Source: Bacteroidota bacterium | GTDB taxonomy: Bacteria > Bacteroidota > Bacteroidia > Bacteroidales > JAAYUG01 | Reading direction: 5' to 3' | Assembly (NCBI GenBank): GCA_021812865.1 | Contig: JAKAMP010000105.1 | Span: forward strand, 1-8,108 | Length of the DNA stretch: 8,108 nucleotides | Part shown: positions 7,855-8,108 of the stretch, in pieces | Numbering within the stretch: position 1 is the first letter of the stretch | Layout of the letters: the number at the start of each line of letters is the position of its first letter | Program-made: the position numbers and the translations under genes | The notes under the pieces: model-generated | Database searches by the model: none | The model's input: only the letters and a program-made list of their open reading frames with translations | What the model was told of the DNA's origin: nothing

Positions 7855-7885
7855 TTGTATTTTCCCTTCACGCTTTGTACCTTGC
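7855..7885 (+). promoter_or_regulatory. Candidate promoter for the right-edge lipoprotein gene
   Basis: TTG at 7855-7857 is followed after 20 bases by TACCTTGC at 7878-7885, close to the Bacteroidota TAnnTTTG element though one T short. It lies between the clpB terminator and the next plus-strand start codon, where a promoter is expected. Transcription would start near 7891. Confidence 0.45.
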
Positions 7886-7902
7886 AGGGAGAATTTCCTT
7901 CC

Positions 7903-8108
7903 ATGGTAAATCCTTTCAGAAGAGGCATGAGACAAATAATTAGAAATGCAGCATTCATCGTTTTTCTTTCCCTAATCTCCTTATCCTGTGGAAGGCAAAG
8001 CCCTGTTGTCATTGTCTTTCCGGCAGGATCATCGGCCCACGGCGCCCGGCCGCAGAACGCGACAGCACCGCCCCTCCTCAAGCCGAGGATGGGCACGGCG
8101 ATAACGCC
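7903..8108 (+). CDS. N-terminal part of a probable lipoprotein (runs off the right edge)
   Basis: The frame is open from ATG 7903 to the window end. A second in-frame ATG at 7927 would give a more usual signal length, so the start is uncertain; a purine-rich GGGAGAA upstream slightly favours 7903. From 7927 the product begins MRQIIRNAAFIVFLSLISLSC, a basic n-region and hydrophobic core ending at a cysteine (residue 21, or 29 from 7903), which fits a loose Bacteroidota lipobox. After the cysteine comes GRQSPVVIVFPAG and then a stretch rich in Ala, Pro and Gly that looks like a linker. DNA coding for this stretch is far richer in GC than the rest of the window. A promoter-like sequence and the clpB terminator just upstream support a new transcript here. 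No domain is recognisable in the 60-68 visible codons. An overlapping minus-strand frame (8096-7845) is less likely, as it lacks any recognisable protein feature. Confidence 0.52.
   Translation, partial: MVNPFRRGMRQIIRNAAFIVFLSLISLSCGRQSPVVIVFPAGSSAHGARPQNATAPPLLKPRMGTAIT

Noticed and set aside
7845..8096. Minus-strand open frame of 83 codons at the right edge
   Set aside because: It overlaps the plus-strand promoter candidate and lipoprotein signal. It has no recognisable features; its openness in the last part follows from high GC content.
1..8108. CRISPR arrays, tRNA or rRNA genes, insertion sequences, toxin-antitoxin or phage defence systems
   Set aside because: No regularly spaced repeats, cloverleaf-like segments, transposase frames, terminal inverted repeats or small paired toxin-like genes were seen on either strand.

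Overview
The window looks like an ordinary chromosomal segment of a member of the Bacteroidota, probably a Bacteroidales-type organism. The evidence is a ClpB with the N-terminus usual in that phylum ([13 protein letters not shown]), a secreted S9 peptidase very close in layout to Porphyromonas PtpA, start codons without clear Shine-Dalgarno sequences, and sequences resembling the phylum's TTG-N19/20-TAnnTTTG promoter. No RNA gene, CRISPR array, insertion sequence or phage-like gene was seen.

Layout from left to right. Positions 1-312 (minus) hold the first 104 codons of a protein that I tentatively place with the large ATP-binding-cassette proteins carrying a TerB-like N-terminus in Bacteroidota. 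A 211-bp divergent spacer follows. Positions 524-2668 (plus) encode a secreted prolyl tripeptidyl peptidase-like enzyme. Its stop codon overlaps, tail to tail, the stop of a minus-strand pair: an OB-fold-like lipoprotein (3828 to 3292), then a small PepSY-associated membrane protein (3219 to 2665). A 223-bp divergent spacer, with promoter candidates for both directions, separates this pair from an LpxL/HtrB-family acyltransferase (4052-5026, plus). After 159 bp comes full-length clpB (5186-7777, plus), closed by a strong GC-rich hairpin terminator (7802-7840). The right edge carries a promoter-like sequence and the start of a probable lipoprotein gene that leaves the window.

Functionally these are mostly independent envelope and housekeeping genes: peptide breakdown outside the cytoplasm (PtpA-like), lipid A or other lipid acylation (LpxL-like), and protein disaggregation (ClpB). 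The least understood unit is the lipoprotein/PepSY-membrane pair. The membrane protein has histidines at its membrane boundaries that could bind heme, by analogy with larger PepSY_TM reductases; this is inference. I do not see a convincing new multi-gene system. The best leads are this pair and the abrupt rise in GC at the right edge.
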